The position numbers and the translations under genes are program-made. The notes beneath the pieces were generated by a model, which was not told the DNA's origin, ran no database searches, and saw nothing but the letters and a program-made list of their open reading frames with translations. DNA of 64,000 bases from Gibbula magus (lineage: Eukaryota > Mollusca > Gastropoda > Trochida > Trochidae): contig OW388297.1 of assembly GCA_936450465.1 (NCBI GenBank), positions 60,020,581-60,084,580 on the forward strand. The letters are read 5' to 3'. Of the stretch, positions 9,501 to 25,059 are shown in pieces; position 1 is the stretch's first letter; every line of letters begins with the position of its first letter.

Positions 9501-12297
9501 TGTATTTTTGTTAAAAACGCTGTAATGTTCGTCCTAAAACATTATTTAGGCTAGTTTGGATATCTCGTAATCCATCATCGATAGTTGAAATGTAAAACTT
9601 TGCATTGACAGTTTGAAACACACAATTAAGGCATGCAAAGTCTCGACCCTGACTCTTTGCAACTTTTCAAATATTCCATTTTTTATTTTTGTTAAAAACG
9701 CTATAATGTTCGTCCTAAAACACAATTTAGGCTCGTTTTGAAATCTCGTAATCCATCATCGATAGTTGAAATGTAAAACTTTGCATTAACAGTTTGAAAC
9801 ACACAGTTACGGCATGCAAAATCTCGACCCTGACTCTTTGCAACTTTTCAAATATTCCACTTTTTATTTTTGTTAAAAACGCTATAATGTTCGTCCTAAA
9901 ACATAATTTAGGGTAGTTTGGAAATCTCGTAATCCATCATCGATAGTTGAAATGTAAAACTTTGCATTAACAGTTTGAAACACACAGTTACGGCATGCAA
10001 AATCTCGACCCTGACTCTTTGCAACTTTTCAAAATATTCCACTTTTTATTTTTGTAAAAAACGCAATAATGTTCGTCCGTAAACATAATATGGGCTAGTT
10101 TGGAAATCTCGTAATCCATCATCGATAGTTGAAATGTAAAACTTTGCATTAACAGTTTGAAATACACAAATACGGCATGCATAGTCTCGACCCTGACTAT
10201 TTGCAACTTTTCAAAATATTCCACTTTGTATTTTTGTTAAAAACGCTGTAATGTTCGTCCTTAAACATTATTTAGGCTAGTTTGGATATCTCGTAATCCA
10301 TCATCAATAGTTGAAATGTAAAACTTTGCATTGACAGTTTGAAACACACAATTAAGGCATGCAAAGTCTCGACCCTGACTCTTTGCAACTTTTTAAATAT
10401 TACATTTTTTATTTTTGTTAAAAACGCTATAATGTTCGTCCTAAAACATAATATGGGCTAGTTTGGAAATCTCGTAATCCATCATCGATAGTTGAAATGT
10501 AAAACTTGGCATTAAAAGTTTGAAACACACAATTACGCCATGCAAAGTCTCGACCCTGACTCTTTGCAACTTATAAAATAGTCTTTTTTATTTTTGTTAT
10601 AAACGCTATAATTTTGGCCCTAAAACGGAATTTTTGCTTGTTTGGAAATCTCGTAATCCATCATCGACAGTTGAAATGTAAAACTTTGCATTAACAGTTT
10701 GAAAGACACAATTGCGGCATGCATAGTCTCGACCCTGACTATTTGCAACTTTTCAAAATATTCCACTTTGTATTTTTGTTAAAAACGCTGTAATGTTCGT
10801 CCTTAAACATTATATAGGCTAGTTTGGATATCTCGTAATCCATCATCAATAGTTGAAATGTAAAACTTTGCATTGACAGTTTGAAACACACAATTAAGGC
10901 ATGCAAAGTCTCGACCCTGACTCTTTGCAACTTTTCAAATATTCCATTTTTTATTTTTGTTAAAAACGCTATAATGTTCGTCCTAAAACACAATTTAGGC
11001 TCGTTTTGAAATCTCGTAATCCATCATCGATAGTTGAAGTGTAAAACTTTGCATTAACAGTTTGAAACACACAATTACGGCATGCAAAGTCTCGACCCTG
11101 ACTCTTTGCAACTTTTCAAATATTCCATTTTTTATTTATGTTAAAAACGCTATAATGTTCGTCCTTAAGCATAATTTAGGCTAGTTTGGAAATCTCGTAA
11201 TCCATCATCGATAGTTGAAATGTAAAACTTTGCATTAACAGTTTGAAACACACAGTTACGGCATGCAAAATCTCGACCCTGACTCTTTGCAAATTTTCAA
11301 AATATTCCACTTTTTATTTTTGTAAAAAACGCAATAATGTTCGTCCGTAAACATAATATGGGCTAGTTTGGAAATCTCGTAATCCATCATCGATAGTTGA
11401 AATGTAAAACTTTGCATTAAAAGTTTGAAACACACAATTACGCCATGCAAAGTCTCGACCCTGACTCTTTGCAACTTATAAAATAGTCTTTTTTATTTTT
11501 GTTATAAACGCTATAATTTTGGCCCTAAAACGGAATTTTTGCTTGTTTGGAAATCTCGTAATCCATCATCGACAGTTGAAATGTAAAACTTTGCATTAAC
11601 AGTTTGAAAGACACAAATACGGCATGCATAGTCTCGACCCTGACTATTTGCAACTTTTCAAAATATTCCACTTTGTATTTTTGTTAAAAACGCTGTAATG
11701 TTCGTCCTAAAACATTATTTAGGCTAGTTTGGATATCTCGTAATCCATCATCGATAGTTGAAATGTAAAACTTTGCATTGACAGTTTGAAACACACAATT
11801 AAGGCATGCAAAGTCTCGACCCTGACTCTTTGCAACTTTTCAAATATTCCATTTTTTATTTTTGTTAAAAACGCTATAATGTTCGTCCTAAAACACAATT
11901 TAGGCTCGTTTTGAAATCTCGTAATCCATCATCGATAGTTGAAATGTAAAACTTTGCATTGACAGTTTGAAACACACAATTAAGCCATGCATAGTCTCGA
12001 CCCTGACTCTTTGCAACTTTTCAAATATTCCACTTTTTATTTTTGTTAAAAACGCTGTAATGTTCGCCCTAAAACATTATTTAGGCTAGTTTGGAAATCT
12101 CGTAATCCATCATCGATAGTTGAAATGTAAAACTTTACATTGACAGTTTGAAACACACAATTGCGGCATGCAAAGTCTCGACCCTGACTCTTTGCAATTT
12201 TTCAAATATTCCACTTTTTATTTTTGTTAAAAACGCTATAATGTTCGTCCTAAAACATAATTTAGGCTAGTTTGGAAATCTCGTAAGCCATCATCGA

Positions 12298-15200
12298 TAG
12301 TTAGTTGAAATGTAAAACTATGCATTAACAGTTTGAAACACACAATCACGGCATGCAAAGTCTCGATCCTGACTCTTCGCAACTTTTCAAAATATTCCAC
12401 TTTTTATTTTTGTTAAAAACGCTATAATGTTCGTCCTAAAACGGAATTTTAGCTAGTTTGGAAATCTCGTAATCCATCATCGATAGTTCAAATGTAAAAC
12501 TTGGCATTAACAGTTTGAAAGTCACAGTTACGGCATGCAAAGTCTCGACGCTGACTCTTTGCAACTTTTCAAAATATTCCACTTTGTATTTTTGTTAAAA
12601 ACGGTGTAATGTTCGTCCTAAAACATAATTTAGGCTAGTTTTGAAATCTTGTAATCCATCATCGATAGTTGAAATGAAAAACTTTGCATTGACAGTTTGA
12701 AACACACAATTAGGGCATGCAAAGTCTCGACCCTGACTCTTTGCAACTTTTCAAATATTCCACTTTTTTATTTTTGTTAAAAACGCTATAATGTTCGTCC
12801 TAAAACACAATTTAGGCTCGTTTTGAAATCTCGTAATCCATCATCGATAGTTGAAATGTAAAACTTTGCATTGACAGTTTGAAACACACAATAAAGGCAT
12901 GCATAGTCTCGACCCTGACTCTTTGCAACTTTTCAAATATTCCACTTTTTGTTTTTGTTAAAAACGCTATAATGTTCGTCCTAAAACATAATTAAGGCTA
13001 GTTTGGAAATCTCGTAATCCATCATCGATAGTTGAAATGTAAAACTTTGCATTAACAATTTGAAAGACACAAATACGGCATGCATAGTCTCGAACCTGAC
13101 TATTTGCAACTTTTCAAAATATTCCACTTTGTATTTTTGTTAAAAACGCTGGAATGTTCGTCCTAAAACATTTTTTAGGCTAGTTTGGAAATCTCGTAAT
13201 CCATCATCGATAGTTGAAATGTAAAACTTTGCATTAACAGTTTGAAACACACAATTACGACATGCAAAGTCTCGACCCTGACTCTTTGCAACTTTTCAAA
13301 ATATTCCACTTTGTATTTTTGTAAAAAACGCTGTAATGTTCGTCCTAAAACATAACTTAGGCTTGTTTTGAAATCTCGTAATCCATCATCGATAGTTGAA
13401 ATGTAAAACTTTGCATTGACAGTTTGAAACACACAATTAAGGCATGCATAGTCTCGACCCTGACTCTTTGCAACTTTTCAAATATTCCACTTTTTATTTT
13501 TGTTAAAAACGCTATAATGTTCGTCCTAAAACATAATTAAGGCTAGTTTGGAAATCTCGTAATCCATCACCGATAGTTGAAATGTAAAACTTTGCATTGA
13601 CAGTTTGAAACACACAATTACGGCATGCAAAGTCTCGACCCTGACTCTTTGCAACTTTTCAAATATTCCATTTTTTATTTTTGTTAAAAACGCTATAATG
13701 TTCGTCCTAAAACATAATTTAGGCTAGTTTGGAAATCTCGTAATCCATCATTGATATTTAAAATGTAAAACTTTGCATTAAAAGTTTGAAACACACAATT
13801 ACGCCATGCAAAGTCTCGACCCTGACTCTTTGCAACTTTTCAAATATTCCATTTTTTATTTTTGTTAAAAACGCTATAATATTGGCCCTAAAACGGAATT
13901 TTTGCTAGTTTGGAAATCTCGTAATCCATCATCGACAGTTAGTTGAAATGTAAAACTTTGCATTAACAGTTTGAAACACACAATTACGGCATGCAAAGTC
14001 TCGACCCTGACTCTTTGCAACTTTTCAAATATTCCACTTTTTATTTTTGTTCAAAACGCTATAATGTTCGTCCTAAAACATAATTTAGACTAGTTTGGAA
14101 ATCTCGTAATCCATCATCGATAGTTGAAATGTAAAACTTTGCATTAACAGTTTGAAACACACAGTTACGGCATGCAAAATCTCGACCCTGACTCTTTGCA
14201 ACTTTTCAAAATATTCCACTTTTTATTTTTGTAAAAAACGCAATAATGTTCGTCCGTAAACATAATATGGGCTAGTTTGGAAATCTCGTAATCCATCATC
14301 GATAGTTGAAATGTAAAACTTTTCATTAAAAGTTTGAAACACACAATTACGCCATGCAAAGTCTCGACCCTGACTCTTTGCAACTTATAAAATAGTCTTT
14401 TTTATTTTGTTATAAACGCTATAATTTTGGCCCTAAAACGGAATTTTTGCTTGTTTGGAAATCTCGTAATCCATTATCGACAGTTGAAATGTAAAACTTT
14501 GCATTAACAGTTTGAAAGACACAAATACGGCATGCATAGTCTCGACCCTGACTATTTGCAACTTTTCAAAATATTCCACTTTGTATTTTTGTTAAAAACG
14601 CTGGAATGTTCGTCCTAAAACATTTTTTAGGCTAGTTTGGAAATCTCGTAATCCATCATCGATAGTTGAAATGTAAAACTTTGCATTAACAGTTTGAAAC
14701 ACACAATTACGACATGCAAAGTCTCGACCCTGACTCTTTGCAACTTTTCAAAATATTCCACTTTGTATTTTTGTAAAAAACGCTGTAATGTTCGTCCTAA
14801 AACATAACTTAGGCTTGTTTTGAAATCTCGTAATCCATCATCGATAGTTGAAATGTAAAACTTTGCATTGACAGTTTGAAACACACAATTAAGGCATGCA
14901 AAGTCTCGACCCTGACTCTTTGCAACTTTTCAAATTTTCCATTTTTTATTTTTGTTAAAAACGCTGTAATGTTCGTCCTAAAACACAATTTAGGCTCGTT
15001 TTGAAATCTCGTAATCCATCATCGATAGTTGAAATGTAAAACTTTGCATTGACAGTTTGAAACACACAATTAAGGCATGCATAGTCTCGACCCTGACTCT
15101 TTGCAACTTTTCAAATATTCCACTTTTTATTTTTGTTAAAAACGCTATAATGTTCGTCCTAAAACATAATTAAGGCTAGTTTGGAAATCTCGTAATCCAT

Positions 15201-18200
15201 CACCGATAGTTGAAATGTAAAACTTTGCATTGACAGTTTGAAACACACAATTACGGCATGCAAAGTCTCGACCCTGACTCTTTGCAACTTTTCAAATATT
15301 CCATTTTTTATTTTTGTTAAAAACGATATAATGTTCGTCCTAAAACATAATTTAGGCTAGTTTGGAAATCTCGTAATCCATCATTGATATTTAAAATGTA
15401 AAACTTTGCATTAAAAGTTTGAAACACACAATTACGCCATGCAAAGTCTCGACCCTGACTCTTTGCAACTTTTCAAATATTCCATTTTTTATTTTTGTTA
15501 AAAACGCTATAATATTGGCCCTAAAACGGAATTTTTGCAAGTTTGGAAATCTCGTAATCCATCATCGACAGTTAGTTGAAATGTAAAACTTTGCATTAAC
15601 AGTTTGAAACACACAATTACGGCATGCAAAGTCTCGACCCTGACTCTTTGCAACTTTTCAAATATTCCACTTTTTATTTTTGTTCAAAACGCTATAATGT
15701 TCGTCCTAAAACATAATTTAGACTAGTTTGGAAATCTCGTAATCCATCATCGATAGTTGAAATGTAAAACTTTGCATTAACAGTTTGAAACACACAGTTA
15801 CGGCATGCAAAATCTCGACCCTGACTCTTTGCAACTTTTCAAAATATTCCACTTTTTATTTTTGTAAAAAACGCAATAATGTTCGTCCGTAAACATAATA
15901 TGGGCTAGTTTGGAAATCTCGTAATCCATCATCGATAGTTGAAATGTAAAACTTTTCATTAAAAGTTTGAAACACACAATTACGCCATGCAAAGTCTCGA
16001 CCCTGACTCTTTGCAACTTATAAAATAGTCTTTTTTATTTTGTTATAAACGCTATAATTTTGGCCCTAAAACGGAATTTTTGCTTGTTTGGAAATCTCGT
16101 AATCCATTATCGACAGTTGAAATGTAAAACTTTGCATTAACAGTTTGAAAGACACAAATACGGCATGCATAGTCTCGACCCTGACTATTTGCAACTTTTC
16201 AAAATATTCCACTTTGTATTTTTGTTAAAAACGCTGTAATGTTCGTCCTAAATATTATTTAGGCTAGTTTGGATATCTCGTAATCCATCATCGATAGTGG
16301 AAATGTAAAACTTTGCATTGACAGTTTGAAACACACAATTGCGGCATGCAAAGTCTCGACCCTGACTCTTTGCAACTTTTCAAATATTCCACTTTTTATT
16401 TTTGTTAAAAACGCTATAATGTTCGTCCTAAAACACAATTTAGGCTCGTTTTGAAATCTCGTAATCCATCATCGATAGTTCAAATGTAAAACTTTGCATT
16501 GACAGTTTGAAACACACAATTACGCAATGCAAAATCTCGACCCTGACTATTTGCAACTTTTCAAAATATTCCACTTTGTATTTTTGTTAAAAACGCTATA
16601 ATGTTCGTCCTTAAACATAATTTAGGCTAGTTTGGAAATCTCGTCATCCATCATCAATAGTTGAAATGTAAAACTTTGCATTGACAGTTTGAAACACACA
16701 ATTGCGGCATCCAAAGTCTCGACCCTGACTCTTTGCAACTTTTCAAATATTCCATTTTTTATTTTTGTTAAAAACGCTATAATGTTCGTCCTAAAACCTA
16801 ATTTAGGCTAGTTTGGAAATCTCGTAATCCATCATCGATAGTTGAAATGTAAAACTTTGCATTGACAGTTTGAAACACACAATTGCGGCATGAAAAGTCT
16901 CGACCCTCACTCTTTGCAACTTTTCAAATATTCCACTTTTTATTTTAGTTAAAAACGCTATAATGTTCGTCCTAAAACATAATTTAGGCTAGTTTGGAAA
17001 TCTCGGAATCCATCATCGATAGTTAGTTGAAATGTAAAACTTTGCATTAACAGTTTGAAACACACAATCACGGCATGCAAAGTCTCGATCCTGACTCTTC
17101 GCAACTTTTCAAAATATTCCACTTTTTATTTTTGTTAAAAACGCTATAATCTTCGTCCTAAAACGGAATTTTAGCTAGTTTGGAAATCTCGTAATCCATC
17201 ATCGATAGTTGAAATGTAAAACTTTGCATTAACAGTTTGAAAGACACAGTTACGGCATGCAAAGTCTCGATCCTGACTATTTGCAACTTTTCAAAATATT
17301 CCACTTTGTATTTTTGTTATCAACGCTGTCATGTTCGTCCTAAAACATAATTTAGGCTAGTTTTGAAATCTTGTAATCCATCATCGATAGTTGAAATGTA
17401 AAACTTTGCATTGACAGTTTGAAACAAACAATTAAGGCATGCAAAGTCTCGACCCTGACTCTTTGCAACTTTTCAAATATTCCATTTTTTATTTTTGTTA
17501 AAAACGCTATAATGTTCGTCCTAAAACCTAATTTAGGCTAGTTTGGAAATCTCGTAATCCATCATCGATAGTTGAAATGTAAAACTTTGCATTGACAGTT
17601 TGAAACACACAATTACGACATGCAAAGTCTCGACCCTGACTCTTTGCAACTTTTCAAAATATTCCACTTTGTATTTTTGTTAAAAACGCTATAATGTTCG
17701 TCCTAAAACATAATTTAGGCTAGTTTGGAAATCTCGTAATCCATCATCGATAGTTGAAATGTAAAACTTTGCATTAACAGTTTGAAACACACAGTTACGG
17801 CATGCAAAATCTCGACCCTGACTCTTTGCAACTTTTCAAAATATTCCACTTTTTATTTTTGTAAAAAACGCTATAATGTTCGTCCGTAAACATAATATGG
17901 GCTAGTTTGGAAATCTCGTAATCCATCATCGATAGTTGAAATGTAAAACTTTGCATTGACAGTTTGAAACACACAATTGCGGCATGCAAAGTCTCGACCC
18001 TGACTCTTTGCAACTTTTCAAATATTCCATTTTTTATTTTTGTTAAAAACGCTATAATGTTCGTCCTAAAACCTAATTTAGGCTAGTTTGGAAATCTCGT
18101 AATCCATCATCGATAGTTGAAATGTAAAACTTTGCATTGACAGTTTGAAACACACAATTGCGGCATGCAAAGTCTCGACCCTGACTCTTTGCAACTTTTC

Positions 18201-18672
18201 AAATATTCCATTTTTTATTTTTGTTAAAAACGCTATAATGTTCGTCCTAAAACCTAATTTAGGCTAGTTTGGAAATCTCGTAATCCATCATCGATAGTTG
18301 AAATGTAAAACTTTGCATTAACAGTTTGAAACACACAATTACGACATGCAAAGTCTCGACCCTGACTCTTTGCAACTTTTCAAAATATTCCACTTTGTAT
18401 TTTTGTTAAAAACGCTGTAATGTTCGTCCTAAAACATAATTTAGGCTAGTTTGGAAATCTCGTCATCCATCATCGATAGTTGAAATGTAAAACTTTGCAT
18501 TGACAGTTTGAAACACACAATTAAGGCATGCAAAGTCTCGACCCTGACTCTTTGCAACTTTTCAAATATTCCATTTTTTATTTTTGTTAAAAACGCTATA
18601 ATGTTGGCCCTAAAACGGAATTTTTGCAAGTTTGGAAATCTCGTAATCCATCATCGACAGTTAGTTGAAATG
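12298..18672. repeat. About 1.63-kb higher-order repeat (8-9 monomers)
   Basis: Monomers with a 4-base insertion that turns GATAGTTGAAATG into GATAGTTAGTTGAAATG occur at 12298, 13936, 15569, 17030 and 18658. The spacings are 1638, 1633, 1461 and 1628 bases, corresponding to 9, 9, 8 and 9 monomers. This marks a higher-order unit not shared with the 4-mer region to the left. Confidence 0.8.
13040..16230. repeat. Tandem duplication inside the satellite, 9-mer register
   Basis: The stretch 13441 to about 14590 recurs at 15074 to about 16220 with a shift of 1633 bases. The part just before it, about 13040-13440, recurs at a shift of 1452. The difference of 181 is one extra monomer gained in the second copy near 14890-15073. 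Rare variants such as CATCACCGATAG (13565 and 15198) are shared. Only a few substitutions separate the copies by eye. Confidence 0.85.
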
Positions 18673-20079
18673 TAAAACTTTGCATTAACAGTTTGAAACA
18701 CACAATTACGGCATGCAAAGTCTCGACCCTGACTCTTTGCAACTTTTCAAAATATTCCACTTTTTATTTTTTTTAAAAACGCTATAATGTTCGTCCTAAA
18801 ACATAATTTAGGCTAGTTTGGAAATCTCGTAATCCATCATCGATAGTTGAAATGTAAAACTTTGCATTAACAGTTTGAAACACACAGTTACGGCATGCAA
18901 AATCTCGACCCTGACTCTTTGCAACTTTTCAAAATATTCCACTTTTTATTTTTTTAAAAAACGCTATAATGTTCGTCCGTAAACATAATATGGGCTAGTT
19001 TGGAAATCTCGTAATCCATCATCGATAGTTGAAATGTAAAACTTTGCATTAAAAGTTTGAAACACACAATTACGCCATGCAAAGTCTCGACCCTGACTCT
19101 TTGCAACTTTTCAAAATATTCCATTTTTTATTTTTGTTAAAAACGCTATAATCTTCGTCCTAAAACGGAATGTTAGCTAGTTTGGAAATCTCGTAATCCA
19201 TCATCGATAGTTGAAATGTAAAACTTTGCTTTACCAGTTTGAAACACACAGTTACGGCATGCAAAGTCTCGACCCTGACTCTTTGCAACTTTTCAAAATA
19301 TTCCACTTTGTATTTTTGTTAAAACGCTGTAATGTTCGTCCTAAAACATAATTTAGGCTAGTTTGGAAATCTCGTAATCCATCATCGATAGTTGAAATGT
19401 AAAACTTTGCATTGACAGTTTGAAACACACAATTAAGGCATGCAAAGTCTCGACCCTGACTCTTTGCAACTTTTCAAATATTCCACTTTTTATTTTTGTT
19501 AAAAACACTATAATCTTCGTCCTAAAACGGAATTTTAGCTAGTTTGGAAATCTCGGAATCCATCATCGATAGTTGAAATGTAAAACTTTGCATTAACAGT
19601 TTGAAACACACAGTTACGGCATGCAATGTCTCGACCCTGACTCTTTGCAACTTTTCAAAATATTCCACTTTGTATTTTTGTTAAAAACGCTGTAATGTTC
19701 GTCCTAAAACATAATTTAGGCTAGTTTGGAAATCTCGTAATCAATCATCGATAGTTGAAATGTAAAACTTTGGCTTAACAGTTTGAAACACAAAGTTACG
19801 GCATGCAAAATCTCGACCCTGACTCTTTGCAACTTTTCAAAATATTCCACTTTTTATTTTTGTAAAAAACGCAATAATGTTCGTCCTTTAACATAATATG
19901 GGCTAGTTTGGAAATCTCGTAATCCATCATCGATAGTTGAAATGTAAAACTTTGCATTAAAAGTTTGAAACACACAATTACGACATGCAAAGTCTCGACC
20001 CTGACTCTTTGCAACTTTTCAAAATATTCCACTTTGTATTTTTGTTAAAAACGCTGTAATGTTCGTCCTAAAACATAAT

Positions 20080-23000
20080 TTAGGCTAGATTTGAAATCTC
20101 GTAATCCATCATCGATAGTTGAAATGTAAAACTTTGCATTGACAGTTTGAAACACACAATTAAGGCATGCAAAGTCTCGAGCGTGACTCTTTGCAACTTT
20201 TCAAAATATTTCACTTTTTATTTTTGTAAAAAACGCTATAATGTTCGTCCTAAAACACAATTTAGGCTCGTTTTGAAATCTCGTAATCCATCATCGATAG
20301 TTGAAATGTAAAACTTTGCATTGACAGTTTGAAACACACGATTACGCCATGCAAAGTCTCGACCCTGACTCTTTGCAACTTTTCAAAATAGTCTATTTTT
20401 TATTTTTGTTAAAAACGCTATAATGTTGGCCCTAAAACGGAATTTTTGCTAGTTTGGAAATCTCGTAATCCATTATCGACAGTTGAAATGTAAAACTTTG
20501 CATTAAAAGTTTGAAACACACAATTAAGGCATGCAAAGTCTCGACCCTGACTCTTTGCAACTTTTCAAATATTCCATTTTTTATTTTTGTTAAAAACGCT
20601 ATAATGTTCGTCCTAAAACACAATTTAGGCTAGTTTTGAAATCTCGTAAATTATCATCGATAGTTGAAATGTAAAACTTTGCATTGACAGTTTGAAACAC
20701 ACAATTACGCCATGCAAAGTCTCGACCCTGACTCTTTGCAACTTTTCAAAATAGTCTATTTTTTATTTTTGTTAAAAACGCTATAATGTTGGCCCTAAAA
20801 CGGAATTTTTGCTAGTTTGGAAATCTCGTAATCCATTATCGACAGTTGAAATGTAAAACTTTGCATTGACAGTTTGAAACACACAATTAAGGCATGCATA
20901 GTCTCGACCCTGACTCTTTGCAACTTTTCAAATATTCCACTTTTTATTTTTGTTAAAAACGCTATAATGTTCGTCCTAAAACATAATTAAGGTTATTTTG
21001 GAAATCTCGTAATCCATCATCGATAGTTGAAATGTAAAACTTTGCATTAACAGTTTGAAAGACACAATTACGACATGCAAAGTCTCGACCCTGACTCTTT
21101 GCAACTTTTCAAAATTTTCCACTTTGTATTTTTGTTAAAAACGCTGTAATGTTCGTCCTAAAACATAATTTAGGCTAGTTTTGAAATCTCGTAATCCATC
21201 ATCGATAGTTGAAATGTAAAACTTTGCATTGACAGTTTGAAACACACAATTAAGGCATGCAAAGTCTCGACCCTGACTCTTTGCAACTTTTCAAATATTA
21301 CACTTTTTATTTTTGTTAAAAACGCTATAATGTTCGTCCTAAAACACAATTTAGGCTCGTTTTGAAATCTCGTAATCCATCATCGATAGTTGAAATGTAA
21401 AACTTTGCATTGACAGTTTGAAACACACAATTAAGGCATGCATAGTCTCGATCCTGACTCTTTGCAACTTTTCAAATATTCCACTTTTTATTTTTGTTAA
21501 AAACGCTATAATGTTCGTCCTAAAACATAATTAAGGCTAGTTTGGAAATCTCGTAATCCATCATCGATAGTTGAAATGTAAAACTTTGCATTAACAGTTT
21601 GAAACACACAATTACGCCATGCAAAGTCTCGACCCTGACTCTTTGCAACTTTTCAAAATATTCCATTTTTTATTTTTGTAAAAAACGCTATAATCTTCGT
21701 CCTAAAACGGAATTTTAGCTAGTTTGGAAATCTCGGAATCCTTCATCGATAGTTGAAATGTAAAACTTTGCATTAACAGTTTGAAACACACAGTTACGGC
21801 ATGCAAAGTCTCGACCCTGACTCTTTGCAACTTTTCAAAATATTCCACTTTGTATTTTTGTTAAAAACGCTGTAATGTTCGTCCTCAAACATAATTTAGG
21901 CTAGTTTGGAAATCTCGTAATCCATCACCGATACTTGAAATATAAAACTTTGCATTGACAGTTTGAAACACACAATTACGCCATGCAAAGTCTCGACCCT
22001 GACTCTTTGCAACTTTTCAAATATTCCACTTTTTATTTTTGTTAAAAACGCTATAATGTTCGTCCTAAAACATAATTTAGGCTAGATTTGAAATCTCGTA
22101 ATCCATCATCGATAGTTGAAATGTAAAACTTTGCATTGACAGTTTGAAACACACAATTAAGGCATGCAAAGTCTCGAGCGTGACTCTTTGCAACTTTTCA
22201 AAATATTTCACTTTTTATTTTTGTAAAAAACGCTATAATGTTCGTCCTAAAACACAATTTAGGCTCGTTTTGAAATCTCGTAATCCATCATCGATAGTTG
22301 AAATGTAAAACTTTGCATTGACAGTTTGAAACACACAATTACGCCATGCAAAGTCTCGACCCTGACTCTTTGCAACTTTTCAAAATAGTCTATTTTTTAT
22401 TTTTGTTAAAAACGCTATAATGTTGGCCCTAAAACGGAATTTTTGCTAGTTTGGAAATCTCGTAATCCATTATCGACAGTTGAAATGTAAAACTTTGCAT
22501 TAAAAGTTTGAAACACACAATTAAGGCATGCAAAGTCTCGACCCTGACTCTTTGCAACTTTTCAAATATTCCATTTTTTATTTTTGTTAAAAACGCTATA
22601 ATGTTCGTCCTAAAACACAATTTAGGCTAGTTTTGAAATCTCGTAATCCATCATCGATAGTTGAAATGTAAAACTTTGCATTGACAGTTTGAAACACACA
22701 ATTACGCCATGCAAAGTCTCGACCCTGACTCTTTGCAACTTTTCAAAATAGTCTATTTTTTATTTTTGTTAAAAACGCTATAATGTTGGCCCTAAAACGG
22801 AATTTTTGCTAGTTTGGAAATCTCGTAATCCATTATCGACAGTTGAAATGTAAAACTTTGCATTGACAGTTTGAAACACACAATTAAGGCATGCATAGTC
22901 TCGACCCTGACTCTTTGCAACTTTTCAAATATTCCACTTTTTATTTTTGTTAAAAACGCTATAATGTTCGTCCTAAAACATAATTAAGGTTATTTTGGAA

Positions 23001-23895
23001 ATCTCGTAATCCATCATCGATAGTTGAAATGTAAAACTTTGCATTAACAGTTTGAAAGACACAATTACGACATGCAAAGTCTCGACCCTGACTCTTTGCA
23101 ACTTTTCAAATATTACACTTTTTATTTTTGTTAAAAACGCTATAATGTTCGTCCTAAAACACAATTTAGGCTCGTTTTGAAATCTCGTAATCCATCATCG
23201 ATAGTTGAAATGTAAAACTTTGCATTGACAGTTTGAAACACACAATTAAGGCATGCATAGTCTCGATCCTGACTCTTTGCAACTTTTCAAATATTCCACT
23301 TTTTATTTTTGTTAAAAACGCTATAATGTTCGTCCTAAAACATAATTAAGGCTAGTTTGGAAATCTCGTAATCCATCATCGATAGTTGAAATGTAAAACT
23401 TTGCATTAACAGTTTGAAACACACAATTACGCCATGCAAAGTCTCGACCCTGACTCTTTGCAACTTTTCAAAATATTCCATTTTTTATTTTTGTAAAAAA
23501 CGCTATAATCTTCGTCCTAAAACGGAATTTTAGCTAGTTTGGAAATCTCGGAATCCTTCATCGATAGTTGAAATGTAAAACTTTGCATTAACAGTTTGAA
23601 ACACACAGTTACGGCATGCAAAGTCTCGACCCTGACTCTTTGCAACTTTTCAAAATATTCCACTTTGTATTTTTGTTAAAAACGCTGTAATGTTCGTCCT
23701 CAAACATAATTTAGGCTAGTTTGGAAATCTCGTAATCCATCACCGATACTTGAAATATAAAACTTTGCATTGACAGTTTGAAACACACAATTACGCCATG
23801 CAAAGTCTCGACCCTGACTCTTTGCAACTTTTCAAATATTCCACTTTTTATTTTTGTTAAAAACGCTATAATGTTCGTCCTAAAACATAATTTAG
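20080..23895. repeat. 11-mer tandem duplication (1997 bp, then 1815 bp register)
   Basis: TAGGCTAGATTTGAAATCTC at 20081 recurs at 22078 and GGTTATTTTGG at 20991 recurs at 22988, both shifted by 1997 bases. From 21290 onward the shift drops to 1815, as for TCAAATATTA at 21291 and 23106 and GAATCCTTCA at 21736 and 23551. The second copy therefore lost exactly one monomer. The copies look nearly identical. Confidence 0.87.
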
Positions 23896-25059
23896 GCTAG
23901 TTTGGAAATCTCGTTATCCATCATCGATAGTTGAAATGTAAAACTTTGCATTAACAGTTTGAAACACACAGTTACGGCATGCAAAATCTCGACCCTGACT
24001 CTTTGCAACTTTTCAAAATATTCCACTTTTTATTTTTGTAAAAAACGCAATAATGTTCGTCCTTAAACATAATATGGGCTAGTTTGGAAATCTCGTAATC
24101 CATCATCGATAGTTGAAATGTAAAACTTTGCATTAAAAGTTTGAAACACACAATTACGCCATGCAAAATTTGGACCCTGACTCTTTGCAACTTATAAAAT
24201 AGTCTTTTTTTATTTTTGTTAAAAACGCTATAATTTTGGCCCTAAAAAGTAATTTTTGCTAGTTTGGAAATCTCGTAATCCATTATCGACAGTTGAAATG
24301 TAAAACTTTGCATTGACAGTTTGAAAGACACAAATACGGCATGCATAGTCTCGACCCTGACTATTTGCAACTTTTCAAAATATTCCACTTTGTATTTTTG
24401 TTAAAAACGCTGGAATGTTCGTCCTAAAACATTATTTAGGCTAGTTTGGAAATCTCGTAATCCATCATCGATAGTTGAAATGTAAAACTTTGCATTAACA
24501 GTTTGAAACACACAATTACGACATGCAAAGTCTCGACCCTGACTCTTTGCAACTTTTCAAAATATTCCACTTTGTATTTTTGTTAAAAACGCTGTAATGT
24601 TCGTCCTAAAACATAATTTAGGCTTGTTTTGAAATCTCGTAATCCATCATCGATAGTTGAAATGTAAAACTTTGCATTGACAGTTTGAAACACACAATTA
24701 AGGCATGCAAAGTCTCGACCCTGACTCTTTGCAACTTTTCAAAATATTCCATTTTTTATTTTTGTTAAAAACGCTATAATGTTCGTCCTAAAAAACAATT
24801 TAGGCTCGTTTTGAAATCTCGTAATCCATCATCGATAGTTGAAATGTAAAACTTTGCATTGACAGTTTGAAACACACAATTACGGCATGCAAAGTCTCGA
24901 CCCTGACTCTTTGCAACTTTTCAAAATATTCCTTTTTTTGTTTTTGTTAAAAACGCTATAATGTTCGTCCTAAAACATAATTTAGGCTAGTTTGGAAATC
25001 TCGTAATCCATCATCGATAGTTGAAATGTAAAACTTTGCATTGACAGTTTGAAACACAA

